DNA from: Terripilifer sp031921685
Lineage (GTDB): Bacteria > Pseudomonadota > Alphaproteobacteria > Rhizobiales > Beijerinckiaceae
DNA: 64,000 bases
NCBI RefSeq assembly: GCF_031921685.1
Contig: NZ_JAPDHU010000002.1
Coordinates: forward strand, 1,426,001 to 1,490,000
Direction: 5' to 3'
Shown: piece by piece, positions 33,581 through 42,819 of the stretch
Numbering within the stretch: the stretch's first letter is position 1
Layout of the letters: every line of letters starts with the position of its first letter
The notes under the pieces: generated by a model
Told to the model about the DNA's origin: nothing
Databases searched by the model: none
Seen by the model: the letters and a program-made list of their open reading frames with translations, nothing else
Program-made: the position numbers and the translations under genes

Positions 33581-34546
33581 GTGAGCATTTCTGGCATCGA
33601 CCGCGTGACGTATGGCGTTGAAGACATCGCGCTGTGCCGTCGCTTCTTCCTCGACTGGGGTCTGTCGCTCGTCCGCGATTCCGACACGGCGCTCGATTTC
33701 GAAACCCTCAACGGTTGCGAAGTGTTCGTCCGCCTGCACGACGACCCCTCGCTGCCGCCGGCGATCGAAGCCGGCCCCACCGTGCGCGAAGTGATCTGGA
33801 GCGCCGAAAACGACGCCGACATCGCGGCCAGCCGCGAAAAGATGCGCAATGCGCCGGGCTTCCGCGAAGCGGACGGCACTTTGTTCTGCACCGATCCCAA
33901 CGGCCTGGCCGTCGGCGTGCGCGTCACCCGCAAGCGCGCCATCGAGGTGCATGGCGGCCAGACCAACACCTGGGACAAGGCCTCGCGTGTCAACGCGCCC
34001 AGCGCCAGCTATGACCACGCGACGCCGATCGAAGTCGGCCATGTCGTGTTCTTCACCAAGCAGCTCGACGAGACGACCAAGTTCTACGAGAACATCGGTT
34101 TCTGCCTGTCGGACCGCTATCCTGGCCGTGGCCACTTCCTGCGCACCGCACCGCGCGGCGGCCACCACGACATGTTCCTGTTGCAGACGCCGGAAGGCAA
34201 GCCCGGCCTCAACCACGTCGCCTTCGCCGTGCGCGACATCCATGAGGTCTTCGGCGGCGGCATGCATATGTCGCGTCTCGGCTGGGACACGCAGCTTGGA
34301 CCGGGCAAGCACCCGATCTCCTCGGCCTTCTTCTGGTACTTCCAAAATCCGGCGGGCGCCCTCATCGAATATTACGCCGACGAGGACGTACTGACCGAAG
34401 AGTGGAAGACCCGCGACTTCGTGCCCGGCCCTGACCTCTTCGCCGAATGGGCGATCTCCGGTGGCATCGACGGCAAGACCCGCCGTCAGAAGAGCGCCGG
34501 CGCCCCCGCGCCCGACGGTAAATTCATCACCGAGAAGCGGAGCTGA
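33581..34546 (+). CDS. Type I extradiol ring-cleavage dioxygenase
   Basis: 321 residues from the GTG at 33581, six bases after GGAG. A TTG two codons earlier has no room for a ribosome site. Two VOC domains. The iron ligands are complete in the C-terminal domain: His154 (EVGHVVFF), His212 (GLNHVAFAV) and Glu263 (ALIEYYAD), as in BphC-type 2,3-dihydroxybiphenyl dioxygenases. It should cleave a catechol-type ring made by the upstream Rieske enzyme. The ABC-transporter ATPase gene follows after five bases. Confidence 0.9.
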   Translation: MSISGIDRVTYGVEDIALCRRFFLDWGLSLVRDSDTALDFETLNGCEVFVRLHDDPSLPPAIEAGPTVREVIWSAENDADIAASREKMRNAPGFREADGTLFCTDPNGLAVGVRVTRKRAIEVHGGQTNTWDKASRVNAPSASYDHATPIEVGHVVFFTKQLDETTKFYENIGFCLSDRYPGRGHFLRTAPRGGHHDMFLLQTPEGKPGLNHVAFAVRDIHEVFGGGMHMSRLGWDTQLGPGKHPISSAFFWYFQNPAGALIEYYADEDVLTEEWKTRDFVPGPDLFAEWAISGGIDGKTRRQKSAGAPAPDGKFITEKRS

Positions 34547-34551
34547 AACCG

Positions 34552-35316
34552 ATGGCGCAGATCCGCCTCGAATGCCGCAACGTTGCCAAACGCTTTGGCG
34601 CAATCACCGCCGTGCAGAACCTCAACTTCAAGATCGCCGACGGTGAAGTGGTCTCGCTGATCGGCCCATCCGGTTGCGGCAAGAGCACGCTCCTGAACAT
34701 GGGCTCGGGCCTTGATCCGGCCAGCGAAGGCGAAGTGCTCGTCGACGGCGAGAAAGTGACGAAGCCGAACGAACATGTCGCCTTCATGCTGCAGAAGGAT
34801 CTGCTGCTGCCCTGGCGCACCATTCGTCAGAATGTCGAATTCGGCCTGGAAATCCGCGGCGTTCCGGCTTCGGAGCGCAAGGCGATCTCGCTCGAACTGC
34901 TGCGCAAGTGCCGCCTGCCGGACTTCGCCGAAAGCTATCCGCACCAGCTCTCCGGCGGCATGCGCCAGCGCGCCGCGCTCGCCCGTACGCTCGCCGTCGA
35001 TCCCGCCGTTCTCCTGATGGACGAACCGTTCTCGGCGCTCGACGCACAGACCAAAATGGTATTGCAGCAGGATCTCGGCCGCACCTTGGCCGAGACTGGC
35101 AAGACGACCTTGTTCGTCACGCATGATCTCGTCGAAGCGATCGCTTTGTCGGATCGTGTTCTGGTCATGAGCCAGCGCCCCGGCACGATCATCGAGGAAA
35201 TCGTCATCGATATTCCTGGCCGGGAAAACCCGATGGAACGCCGTAAGAGCCCGAAAACGGGCCCGTATATTGCACAACTGATGAGTCTTCTGCACATCGG
35301 CGAAGAAGTTCATTGA
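34552..35316 (+). CDS. ABC importer ATPase (NitT/TauT/SsuB type)
   Basis: 254 residues with Walker A GPSGCGKSTL, Q-loop LQKDLLLPWRT, signature LSGGMRQRAALARTL, Walker B VLLMDEPFSALDA and the switch His in THDLVEAIALSDR. The LLPW motif after the Q-loop and the length are typical of nitrate/taurine/sulfonate-type importers. It starts five bases after the dioxygenase stop and is followed by the binding protein and permease, giving a complete importer inside the catabolic operon. Confidence 0.92.
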   Translation: MAQIRLECRNVAKRFGAITAVQNLNFKIADGEVVSLIGPSGCGKSTLLNMGSGLDPASEGEVLVDGEKVTKPNEHVAFMLQKDLLLPWRTIRQNVEFGLEIRGVPASERKAISLELLRKCRLPDFAESYPHQLSGGMRQRAALARTLAVDPAVLLMDEPFSALDAQTKMVLQQDLGRTLAETGKTTLFVTHDLVEAIALSDRVLVMSQRPGTIIEEIVIDIPGRENPMERRKSPKTGPYIAQLMSLLHIGEEVH

Positions 35317-35339
35317 AAACGCAAAAAAGGAGAAGGGTC

Positions 35340-36341
35340 ATGAATTCGCGTCGCAAGCTGCTTGCACTAACATTCGCCGGCTTGGCCGGTTCCTTCGGTT
35401 TCGCTGGCATTCAGGGCGCCCAAGCGCAGGCGCCACTTCAGGACATCACCTATCTCCTGCCCGCACCGGGCTCCCTGCCGGCTTTCGGCCCGTGGATGGT
35501 CGCCAAGCAGCGCGGCTATTTCACCGCTGAAGGTCTCAACGTGAACTTCCAGGTAGCGCGCGGCGGCGTCGACGTCGCCAAGCAGGTCGGGGCCGGCAAT
35601 GCGGTCGTCGGCGGCGCCATCGGCGACACGCCGATCATCGTGCGCAGCAATGGCGTGCCGGTGAAGGCGATCGCGGTGATCGGCGGCCGTGCGCTCATGC
35701 AGCTCGCCGTCAACAAGGACAAGGGCATCAACTCGGTCAAGGATCTGAAGGGCAAGACGATCACCGTTCTCGCTTATCAGGACACGACCTTCTTCGCGCT
35801 GCTCGGCATGCTCGCCACCCAGGGCATGACCAAGAACGACGTCAACGCCCAGGCCGTCGGCCCGGTCAACATCTGGAAGCTTTTCGCCGCCGGCCAGTCC
35901 GACGCGATGGCGGGCACGCCGGAATGGACCATCCAGGCGCGCAAGGAATCGCCGAAGATGAACATCGAGGCCATCCCGTCCGACACCGTGTTCAAGAGCA
36001 TGGCGCAGGCCATCGTCGCCTCCGATGAAACCATCCAGAAGAATCCGGAACTGCTGCGCAAGATCGTGCGCGCCACCCTCAAGGGCATGAAGGCGCTCAT
36101 GGACGATCCGGCGGCGGCGGCGGTCGATTATGCCAAGGCGGTGCCGGAGTTCACCGGCAAGGAAGCCGATCTGACCGAGATCTTCAAGGCCTACAACACC
36201 CTGGTCTATCCGGGCCAGAAGGTGCTCGGCGAAATGGACGAGTCCCGCCTGTCGGCGCTTCAGGATTTCTACCTGAAGGAAGGCATCATCGAGAAGACGA
36301 CGCCGGTGAAGGAACTCTACACCAACCAGTTCTTGCAGTAA
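35340..36341 (+). CDS. ABC importer periplasmic binding protein (NitT/TauT type)
   Basis: 333 residues from ATG 35340 (AAAGGAG upstream). Signal peptide LLALTFAGLAGSFGFAGIQGAQA. The mature sequence has GPWMVAKQRGYFTAEGLNVNF and VGAGNAVVGGAIGDTPIIV, the NMT1/SsuA-like pattern of receptors for sulfonates, pyrimidine precursors and aromatic acids. It delivers substrate to the permease encoded next. The substrate is presumably the aromatic compound attacked by the Rieske enzyme. Confidence 0.9.
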   Translation: MNSRRKLLALTFAGLAGSFGFAGIQGAQAQAPLQDITYLLPAPGSLPAFGPWMVAKQRGYFTAEGLNVNFQVARGGVDVAKQVGAGNAVVGGAIGDTPIIVRSNGVPVKAIAVIGGRALMQLAVNKDKGINSVKDLKGKTITVLAYQDTTFFALLGMLATQGMTKNDVNAQAVGPVNIWKLFAAGQSDAMAGTPEWTIQARKESPKMNIEAIPSDTVFKSMAQAIVASDETIQKNPELLRKIVRATLKGMKALMDDPAAAAVDYAKAVPEFTGKEADLTEIFKAYNTLVYPGQKVLGEMDESRLSALQDFYLKEGIIEKTTPVKELYTNQFLQ

Positions 36342-36365
36342 CAAAAAGGCCGGTGGGGTCAAAAG

Positions 36366-37160
36366 ATGAGTAGCGAACTCAGCAATCCTTCCACGCAGCG
36401 GATGGTGCTTGCCAGTCTTGCACTGGCGGTCATCTCTCTTGCCGCCTGGGAATGGGGCCCGCGCGCGCTGGGCATTCCGCAATTCATCATCCCACCGGCT
36501 TCACAAGTCTGGGAAGAATTCCTCAAGATGCTGACGCGTGACCGCCTGATGTATCACACGGGCATCACCGCCATGCAGGTCGTCGTCGGTTTCGTACTCG
36601 GCATGATCCTCGGCATGGCCGTCGGCTTCATCCTTGGCATGTCGCCGACGGCGGAATTCGTGCTTTCGCCTTATATTCTCGCCCTCCAGATCGCGCCGAA
36701 GGTCGCCTTCGCGCCGCTCTTCGTCATCTGGTTCGGCTACACGGTCTATCCGAAGATTTTAGTGGCCATATTGATCGTGTTCTTTCCAATCATGATCAAT
36801 GTGCTCGGCGCCGTGCGCGCCATCGACCCCGACATCGTCCGCCTGGCCCGCTCGTTCAACGCCAGCAAGGTGCAGATTTTCCGCAAGATCGAATTCCCGG
36901 CCTCGCTGCCGCCGTTCTTCGCCGGCCTGCGCATCGCCGCCACGCTCGCGGTCATCGGCGTCCTCGTCGGCGAACTCGTCGGCGGCAACCAGGGTCTCGG
37001 CTATCTCTTGACCTTCGGCGAAGGCGCCGGCAACACGCCGATGGTCTTCGTCACCATCATCATGCTCACGATCATCGGCATTCTGCTCTATGGCGCGATC
37101 GTGCTGATCGAAAACCGCGTGCTGCATTGGCTGCCCGGCCGCGCCCGTCGCGCGTCGTAG
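36366..37160 (+). CDS. ABC importer permease (SsuC/TauC type)
   Basis: 264 residues with six predicted membrane helices. The coupling loop motif EFPASLPPFFAGLRIAATLA near residue 180 contacts the ATPase, and GNQGLGYLL near 210 follows, both normal for the BPD_transp_1 family. The gene completes the importer with the two preceding genes and is followed after 12 bases by an SDR gene. Confidence 0.92.
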   Translation: MSSELSNPSTQRMVLASLALAVISLAAWEWGPRALGIPQFIIPPASQVWEEFLKMLTRDRLMYHTGITAMQVVVGFVLGMILGMAVGFILGMSPTAEFVLSPYILALQIAPKVAFAPLFVIWFGYTVYPKILVAILIVFFPIMINVLGAVRAIDPDIVRLARSFNASKVQIFRKIEFPASLPPFFAGLRIAATLAVIGVLVGELVGGNQGLGYLLTFGEGAGNTPMVFVTIIMLTIIGILLYGAIVLIENRVLHWLPGRARRAS

Positions 37161-37172
37161 GAGAGGCCTAAA

Positions 37173-37931
37173 ATGGAGCTGACTGGACGCCGTATCGTCG
37201 TCACCGGCGCTGGACGCGGCCTCGGCCGCGCCTTCGCCGAAGCCTGTGTCGACGCTGGCGCTGAAAGCATCATCGTCGCCGACATCGATGTGAAGCTGGG
37301 CGAAGCCTGCGCCGCCGATCTGCGCCAGCGCGGCGCCGACGCCCATTTCATCGCCTATGATCAGTCGCAGCCGCAATCGATCGAGGCCTTCGGCAAGGCT
37401 TTGGCTGAGCGCTTCGACCGGATCGACGGCCTGGTCAACAACGCGGCGCTCGCCACCGGCATCGGCGGCGTGCCCTATGACGAGATCGAGATTGCCACCT
37501 TCGATCGCGTCATGGCGATCAACGTGCGCGGCGTCTGGCTGGTCATCAAGGCGCTCGCGCCCCTCTTGAAGAAATCGACGGTTGGCGGGCGCATCGTCAA
37601 TGTCGCCTCCGACACCGCCATGTGGGGCGCGCCTAGGCTTCTGCATTATGTGGCGAGCAAAGGCGCCATCATTTCGATGACCCGCTCGCTGTCACGCGAA
37701 CTCGGCCCCGACGGCATCTCCGTCAACGCCATCGCGCCCGGCATCGTCATCAGCGAATCCACCGAATATGTGCCGCAGGAGCGGCATGATCTCTACGTCA
37801 ACAATCGCGCCATCCCGCGCCAGCAGATGCCCGAAGACGTCACCGGCCCGGTGATCTATCTGCTCGGCCCCGGCGCCGGCTTCGTCACCGGCCAGTTGGT
37901 TCCGGTGAACGGCGGCTTTGTGATGAACTGA
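37173..37931 (+). CDS. Short-chain dehydrogenase/reductase
   Basis: 252 residues with a complete classical SDR site: TGAGRGLGRAF cofactor loop, NNAALATG, Ser in NVASDTAM and Tyr-x-x-x-Lys in LHYVASKGAI. The C-terminus FVTGQLVPVNGGFVMN is normal. An Asp after the second strand (VADIDVKLG) suggests NAD rather than NADP. In this operon it may act on a dihydrodiol or an alcohol intermediate. It is 12 bases after the permease and 10 before the hydrolase. Confidence 0.9.
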   Translation: MELTGRRIVVTGAGRGLGRAFAEACVDAGAESIIVADIDVKLGEACAADLRQRGADAHFIAYDQSQPQSIEAFGKALAERFDRIDGLVNNAALATGIGGVPYDEIEIATFDRVMAINVRGVWLVIKALAPLLKKSTVGGRIVNVASDTAMWGAPRLLHYVASKGAIISMTRSLSRELGPDGISVNAIAPGIVISESTEYVPQERHDLYVNNRAIPRQQMPEDVTGPVIYLLGPGAGFVTGQLVPVNGGFVMN

Positions 37932-37941
37932 AGTAAGAGCC

Positions 37942-38742
37942 ATGCAGGACACGCAAGAAAAGATCGTCTGGCAGGAAAACGGCTCCGGCACGCCGCTGGT
38001 GCTGCTGCACGGCATCGGCTCCTCGGCCGCCTCCTGGGCCGCGCAGCTCGCCCATTTCGGCCAACGTTATCGCACCGTCGCCTGGAATGCGCCCGGCTAT
38101 GGCGGCTCGACGCCCCTGCCCGAGGAAGCGCCTGAGGTTTCCGCTTATGCGCAAGCGCTGGCTGGCTTGCTCGACCGGTTGCAGATCGCCAAAGCCCATG
38201 TGATCGGCCATTCGCTCGGGTCGCTGATGGCTGCGCGCTTCGCCGCACAATATCCTGAGCGCATCCTCACCCTCACGCTCGCCTCCTGCGCCATCGGCCA
38301 CGCCAAACTGCCGGCCGAGGAGCGCGCCCGCATGCTCAACAGCCGCATCGACGATGTGGCAGCTCTTGGCCCGCGCGGCATGGCCGAAAAGCGCGGACCG
38401 CGCCTGCTCGGCCCCCGTGCCAGCGAAGCCTCGATCCGCAAGGTCGTTGACGTGATGGCGAGCGTCGATCCGCAGGGTTATGCCCAGGCGGCGCGCGCCT
38501 TGTCGCAAGGCAATATGCTCGACGACGTCGCCGCTTTGCCCGCCACCATGCCGGTGCAGGTGGTTTACGGCACCGCCGACGTGATCACGCCGCCAGCGGC
38601 CAATGAGCGGGTCGCCGCCGCCCGTCCCGGCACGCCGATCACCGCCATCCCCGACGGCGGTCATGCCGTCTATGTGGAAATGCCGGACGCCTTCGACGCC
38701 GCCATCGATTCATTTCTGGAGGGACATGATGAACGGCCCTGA
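37942..38742 (+). CDS. Alpha/beta hydrolase (meta-cleavage hydrolase-like)
   Basis: 266 residues. Oxyanion strand PLVLLHGIGSSAASW, nucleophile elbow VIGHSLGSLMAARFA with Ser, a late strand QVVYGTADVITPP with the acid, and His in IPDGGHAVYVEMPD. No signal peptide. Next to an extradiol dioxygenase this fits a C-C or ester hydrolase acting on the ring-cleavage product, as BphD-type enzymes do. The family also includes enol-lactone hydrolases (PcaD). Its end overlaps the IclR gene. Confidence 0.85.
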   Translation: MQDTQEKIVWQENGSGTPLVLLHGIGSSAASWAAQLAHFGQRYRTVAWNAPGYGGSTPLPEEAPEVSAYAQALAGLLDRLQIAKAHVIGHSLGSLMAARFAAQYPERILTLTLASCAIGHAKLPAEERARMLNSRIDDVAALGPRGMAEKRGPRLLGPRASEASIRKVVDVMASVDPQGYAQAARALSQGNMLDDVAALPATMPVQVVYGTADVITPPAANERVAAARPGTPITAIPDGGHAVYVEMPDAFDAAIDSFLEGHDERP

Positions 38743-39553
38743 CATGATGCCGGAGGGCAAATATATTGTCCCGGCGCTGACACAAGGGTTGTCCGTCCTC
38801 GGCCTGTTCTCGCGTGAACGCCCGGTTCTTGCGCCGCCCGACATCGCCCGCGAACTCAATCTGTCGCGTGCCACCGTCTTTCGTCTGCTGCACACGCTCG
38901 AAACCATGGGCTACCTGCAACGCGACATCAACGATCGGCAATATCGCCTGGGGCCGGCCGTGCTCGGGCGCGGCTTCGCCTATCTCGCCTCCCTCGATCT
39001 CGTCGAAGTGGCGCAGCCGGCCTTGCGCAAGCTGCGCGACGACACCGGCATGTCGTCCCATCTGGTGATGCGCGATCGTCGCGAGGTGGTTTATCTCGCC
39101 CGCTTCCCGGCCCATTCGGCGCTCGCCAGCAGCGTGCAGGTCGGCACGCGTTTTCCGGTTCACGGCACCATTTTGGGCCGCATGCTGATCTGCGAACTCG
39201 ACGACACGGAACTGCGGGAACTCTTCCCCGAGCCGAATCTGCCGCGTTTCAGCGAACAGACGCCGAAGACGCTGCCGGCCCTGAAGAAGTTGCTCAAGGA
39301 AGATCGCGATCGCGGTTATGCGGTCAGCCAGTCGTTCTTCGAACGCGGCATCAGCGCCATCGCCGCGCCGTTGCGCGACAACAACGGCCGCATCGTCGCC
39401 GCGATCAACGTCACCGCCGTCGACACCACGGTGGCGGCGGAGGAGATGGCCGGACGCCTGAAGGATCTGGTGCTGGCCGCCGCGCGCACCATCTCAAGCC
39501 ACATCTCCAGCGAGCAAGCCCTCGCCCGCACCCTGGCGAGCGCCGGCAAATAA
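38729..39553 (+). CDS. IclR-family transcriptional regulator
   Basis: 274 residues from the second of two adjacent ATGs, five bases after GGAGGG. It overlaps the hydrolase stop by 14 bases. The N-terminal winged helix (APPDIARELNLSRATVFRLLHTLE) is followed by the IclR effector domain (PVHGTILGRMLICEL, YAVSQSFFERGISAIAAPLRD). IclR proteins of the PcaR/PobR type control aromatic degradation and usually sense a pathway compound. Being inside the operon it should regulate the promoter near 31807 and perhaps the divergent SDR operon. Confidence 0.92.
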   Translation: MNGPDMMPEGKYIVPALTQGLSVLGLFSRERPVLAPPDIARELNLSRATVFRLLHTLETMGYLQRDINDRQYRLGPAVLGRGFAYLASLDLVEVAQPALRKLRDDTGMSSHLVMRDRREVVYLARFPAHSALASSVQVGTRFPVHGTILGRMLICELDDTELRELFPEPNLPRFSEQTPKTLPALKKLLKEDRDRGYAVSQSFFERGISAIAAPLRDNNGRIVAAINVTAVDTTVAAEEMAGRLKDLVLAAARTISSHISSEQALARTLASAGK

Positions 39554-39678
39554 GAGGAGCCTTGGCTCCGGCACTGGTCACATTCGCGTGACGCTCATGT
39601 CACCGTGGCCATGCTTGCAACGCGCCTCCCCCTCGTCCTAGCTTGCCTGTAACGGCGTCAGCCGACAGGGAGGATGGA

Positions 39679-40653
39679 ATGAGGAAGGCGAGCTTTATCG
39701 CTGTCGCGACGCTTTTGGCCGCGATGACAAGTGCTCAGGTCACAACCGCGCAAGCACAAACACAAGCACCAGGTTCCATCCTCACCCTGATCGTCGGCTT
39801 CGCGGCGGGCGGCTCGGCCGATTCCATCGCGCGGGTGGTCGGCACCCGGCTGGGAGAGAAATACCAGCGCAAGGTCGTCGTCGAGAACCGTCCCGGCGCC
39901 GGCGCCAATATTGCCACGAAAGCCGTCATCGGCGCGGCACCTGACGGCGCCACTTTACTCGTCTCGACCGCGGCCCTTGCCATCAACGAGACGCTCTACC
40001 GCAACAAGGGCTTCACCGCCGACGAATTGAAGACCATCGCCATCGTCGCGACCACGCCGGAAGTCTTCGCCATCAACCCCGGCAGTTCGGCGCAATCGCT
40101 CAGCGATTTCGTCGCCCAGAACAAGGGCAAGGAAATCGCCTTCGCCACGGCGGGTATCGGCACGAGCTCGCATATCGCGGCGGAGTATTTCTTCCGTGAG
40201 CTGGCCAAGACCGACGCCAAGCACGTGCCGTTCCGTGGTGGGCCGGACGCGACCAACGCGGTGCTGGGCGGCCATGTGCCACTCGTCGTCTCGTCCTTGT
40301 CGGGCTTCGCCGCCCAGGTCGCCGGCGGCCAGTTGCGCGGCCTGGCGGTGGCCTCGCCGCAGCGCATCGCGGTGATCGACAAAGTGCCGACCTTCAACGA
40401 GAGCGGCTACAAGGACTTCACCGCCCAATCCTGGGTCGGCTTCTTCGCCCCCTCCGCAACCCAATCGGCAGAGATCGACACGCTCAACAAGCAGATCGAC
40501 GACATCATCCGCGAACCGGCGATCCGCGAACGACTGGTCGCCATCGGTTTCGACCCGATGAACGCCAGCCGACAGGAAGCCGAAGACTATTTCCGGCGCG
40601 AAATTGCCCGCTGGCGCACCATGGTGCAAAGCCTCGGCCTGAGTGTCGAATAA
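39679..40653 (+). CDS. Bug-family tripartite tricarboxylate transporter binding protein
   Basis: 324 residues from ATG 39679 (AGGGAGG upstream). Signal peptide FIAVATLLAAMTSAQVTTAQA, then SILTLIVGFAAGGSADSIARVV, VENRPGAGANIAT and APDGATLLV, a Bug receptor. It follows the IclR gene after 125 bases and probably has its own promoter or reads through from the operon. No TctA/TctB partners are in the window. Confidence 0.9.
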   Translation: MRKASFIAVATLLAAMTSAQVTTAQAQTQAPGSILTLIVGFAAGGSADSIARVVGTRLGEKYQRKVVVENRPGAGANIATKAVIGAAPDGATLLVSTAALAINETLYRNKGFTADELKTIAIVATTPEVFAINPGSSAQSLSDFVAQNKGKEIAFATAGIGTSSHIAAEYFFRELAKTDAKHVPFRGGPDATNAVLGGHVPLVVSSLSGFAAQVAGGQLRGLAVASPQRIAVIDKVPTFNESGYKDFTAQSWVGFFAPSATQSAEIDTLNKQIDDIIREPAIRERLVAIGFDPMNASRQEAEDYFRREIARWRTMVQSLGLSVE

Positions 40654-40704
40654 ACGCGAACGCGCTCTACGGCCAAATTAAAGGCTTTACGATCACGTCT
40701 CGCG

Positions 40705-41706
40705 TCACCTCTTGGCTTTATCCGGCCCATCGCCGAAGCCAAGCGGCGAGACGTGGCCATAGGTGCTGTCGTAATCGCGCTGCGCCTCTTGCGGCAGATA
40801 TTTGGCTTCGAGATCGCGGACGCCGGTATAGCCGGTCATCTCGGCAAACTCGAGCGCGCCGAAGGGATGGCTGGCGATGCTCTTGCGCCAATCGGTGAGC
40901 GCCGCGACACCGCGCTTGTTGAAGTCGGCCAGCACGTGCCAGGCCGCCTGCATACCAGCGGATGCCGCCAAGGTCGGATAGAGCGCGATGCGCAGGCCCG
41001 TCATCTCCAGTTCCGCAAAGTCTGGCCCCGGCGGCGGACCGCCCCAGATCATCAGCACGGGCGCCGGCACTGCCTGGCAGACCTCCTGCAATTGCTCCAG
41101 CGACTTCGCCGAGTTGAGCCAGACAAGATCGGCCCCGCCGTCACGCGCATAAGCGACGCAGCGCTCGATCGCGTCTTGCGGGCTCGACCCTTCCGCGCCA
41201 ATGGCATCGCAGCGCGCGCAGATGACGAAATCAGGATCGATGGCATCGCGCGCCGCCACGGCAGCTTTGAGTTTGCCGACCATCTCCCCCTTCGAGATCA
41301 CCCGGCGGCCGGCGCTGGTGCCGGATTTCTTCGGCGCTTCCTGGTCCTCGATCGACATGCCGGCAACGCCGGCGCGGACGATCTCCTGTACGCTGAAATG
41401 CACGTTGACCGCATTGCCGAAGCCGGTATCCGCATCGAGCAGGATCGGAATATCCGAACGCGCCGCGACATGGCGGGCATGGTCGCAGATATCGCGCAGA
41501 CCGATCACACCCGTATCGGGAACGCCAAGCAGAAAGGCCGACATCTGCGATCCGGCGACGAAGAAACATTCAAATCCCGCCCTGGCGGCAATCTTGGCAT
41601 ACATCGGGCTGAATCCGCCCGGCATCACCGTCAGCCCGTCCTTGGCCAAAAGCGCGCGAAACGCCAAGCGTTTGCGCTTTTCGGGATGGATGAATGGGTC
41701 CGTCAT
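40705..41706 (-). CDS. Isocitrate lyase/PEP mutase superfamily protein
   Basis: 333 residues from ATG 41706 (GGAGGAAACG upstream). Barrel motifs: metal-binding DADTGFGN (Asp91, Asp93) and SIEDQEAPKK. Isocitrate and methylisocitrate lyases carry a catalytic Cys in KKCGH; here the loop is PKKSGTSAG with Ser128, so it is not a standard lyase. Related enzymes without the Cys include oxaloacetate decarboxylases, phosphonopyruvate hydrolases and carboxy-PEP mutase-like proteins. It is divergent from a VOC dioxygenase gene, so a role on a pyruvate- or oxaloacetate-like product of ring cleavage is possible. Confidence 0.85.
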   Translation of the reverse strand: MTDPFIHPEKRKRLAFRALLAKDGLTVMPGGFSPMYAKIAARAGFECFFVAGSQMSAFLLGVPDTGVIGLRDICDHARHVAARSDIPILLDADTGFGNAVNVHFSVQEIVRAGVAGMSIEDQEAPKKSGTSAGRRVISKGEMVGKLKAAVAARDAIDPDFVICARCDAIGAEGSSPQDAIERCVAYARDGGADLVWLNSAKSLEQLQEVCQAVPAPVLMIWGGPPPGPDFAELEMTGLRIALYPTLAASAGMQAAWHVLADFNKRGVAALTDWRKSIASHPFGALEFAEMTGYTGVRDLEAKYLPQEAQRDYDSTYGHVSPLGFGDGPDKAKR

Positions 41707-41863
41707 ATCGTTTCCTCCAGCAAAAATTCGCCGGCCCACGCCTGCCAGGACACGTTCGCCATGCAGGCCTGCTTTGCCACTCAAAGGCCTTCACATCCAG
41801 GGAAAAAGATGGAAGCTTACCGCCCGGCGAGGGAGGCCACAGGGCCGCCAGGGAGGACACCTG

Positions 41864-42808
41864 ATGATCAAGGTGCAGGATATCGTCTATGTCGTGTATC
41901 GGGCGCCCGATCTCGACAAGATGGAACAGTTTCTGACCGATTTCGGCATGTATCGCGCGAAGCGAGAGCCCGACAAGCTCTATATGCGCGGAGCCGGCGA
42001 CTACCCCTACATCCACGTGACGGAAAAGGGCGAGCCGGGTTTCGCCGCCGTCGGCATGCTGGCTGGCTCGGAAGCAGAACTCGATGAAGCCGCGCGCCTG
42101 CCCGGCTCTTCCGCCATCGAGACGATCGATGCGCCGGGCGGCGGCAAGCGCGTGCGCATGCAGGGCCCGGACAACTATCGGATCGATCTGGTACATGGCA
42201 TCAAACCCGTCGAACGGCTCGACATCCGCGATCCGCTGGCGATCAACTTCGGCTATGAGAAGAACCGCCTGTTCGAATTGCAGCGGCCGAAGAACGAATC
42301 CGCCAAGATCATTCGGCTCGGCCATTGCGTGCTGAAATTCACCGACGGCAGCGCTGCACGCGACTGGTTCATCAACACGCTCGGCATGCTGGTGACCGAC
42401 CGGCTGCATGTGCCTGACGATCCCAAGGTGACATTAGGCACGTTCATGCGTTGCAACCGGGGCGATAAACCGGCCGACCACCACACCATCTTCGCCCTGC
42501 ATGCGCCCGGCGACATCAACGTCCACCACGTCTCCTTCGAGGTGCAGGATCCCGACGCGGTTCAGATCGGCCACTATTGGCTGCAAGGCAAAGGATGGAA
42601 GCAGGAATGGGGCGTCGGCCGCCATCTCCTCGGCAGCCAGGTGTTCGACTATTGGCGCAGCCCCTGGGGCCATATTTTCGAACACTACGCCGATGGCGAC
42701 TTGCTCAATGCCAGCGTACCACCAGGCGATTATCCGGCGACCGCAGAAAATCTGGCGCAATGGGGACCGGAACTATCGCCGCGCTTCTTCGAATCCGTAG
42801 TGACGTAG
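41864..42808 (+). CDS. Type I extradiol ring-cleavage dioxygenase (VOC)
   Basis: 314 residues from ATG 41864 behind AGGGAGG. The longer frame reads through the antisense of the neighbour and is rejected. Two VOC domains with a full iron site in the second: His154 (RLGHCVLKF), His222 (VHHVSFEV) and Glu273 (HIFEHYAD), as in BphC-like catechol dioxygenases. It is the second complete extradiol enzyme in the island and differs strongly from the one at 33581, so it likely cleaves another ring. It is monocistronic and ends before a palindromic repeat. Confidence 0.88.
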   Translation: MIKVQDIVYVVYRAPDLDKMEQFLTDFGMYRAKREPDKLYMRGAGDYPYIHVTEKGEPGFAAVGMLAGSEAELDEAARLPGSSAIETIDAPGGGKRVRMQGPDNYRIDLVHGIKPVERLDIRDPLAINFGYEKNRLFELQRPKNESAKIIRLGHCVLKFTDGSAARDWFINTLGMLVTDRLHVPDDPKVTLGTFMRCNRGDKPADHHTIFALHAPGDINVHHVSFEVQDPDAVQIGHYWLQGKGWKQEWGVGRHLLGSQVFDYWRSPWGHIFEHYADGDLLNASVPPGDYPATAENLAQWGPELSPRFFESVVT

Positions 42809-42819
42809 ACTGTACCTTC

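Noticed and set aside
41201..41863. Upstream extension of the VOC dioxygenase frame
   Set aside because: Antisense of the PEP-mutase-like gene. The ATG at 41864 has a strong ribosome site and matches family start.
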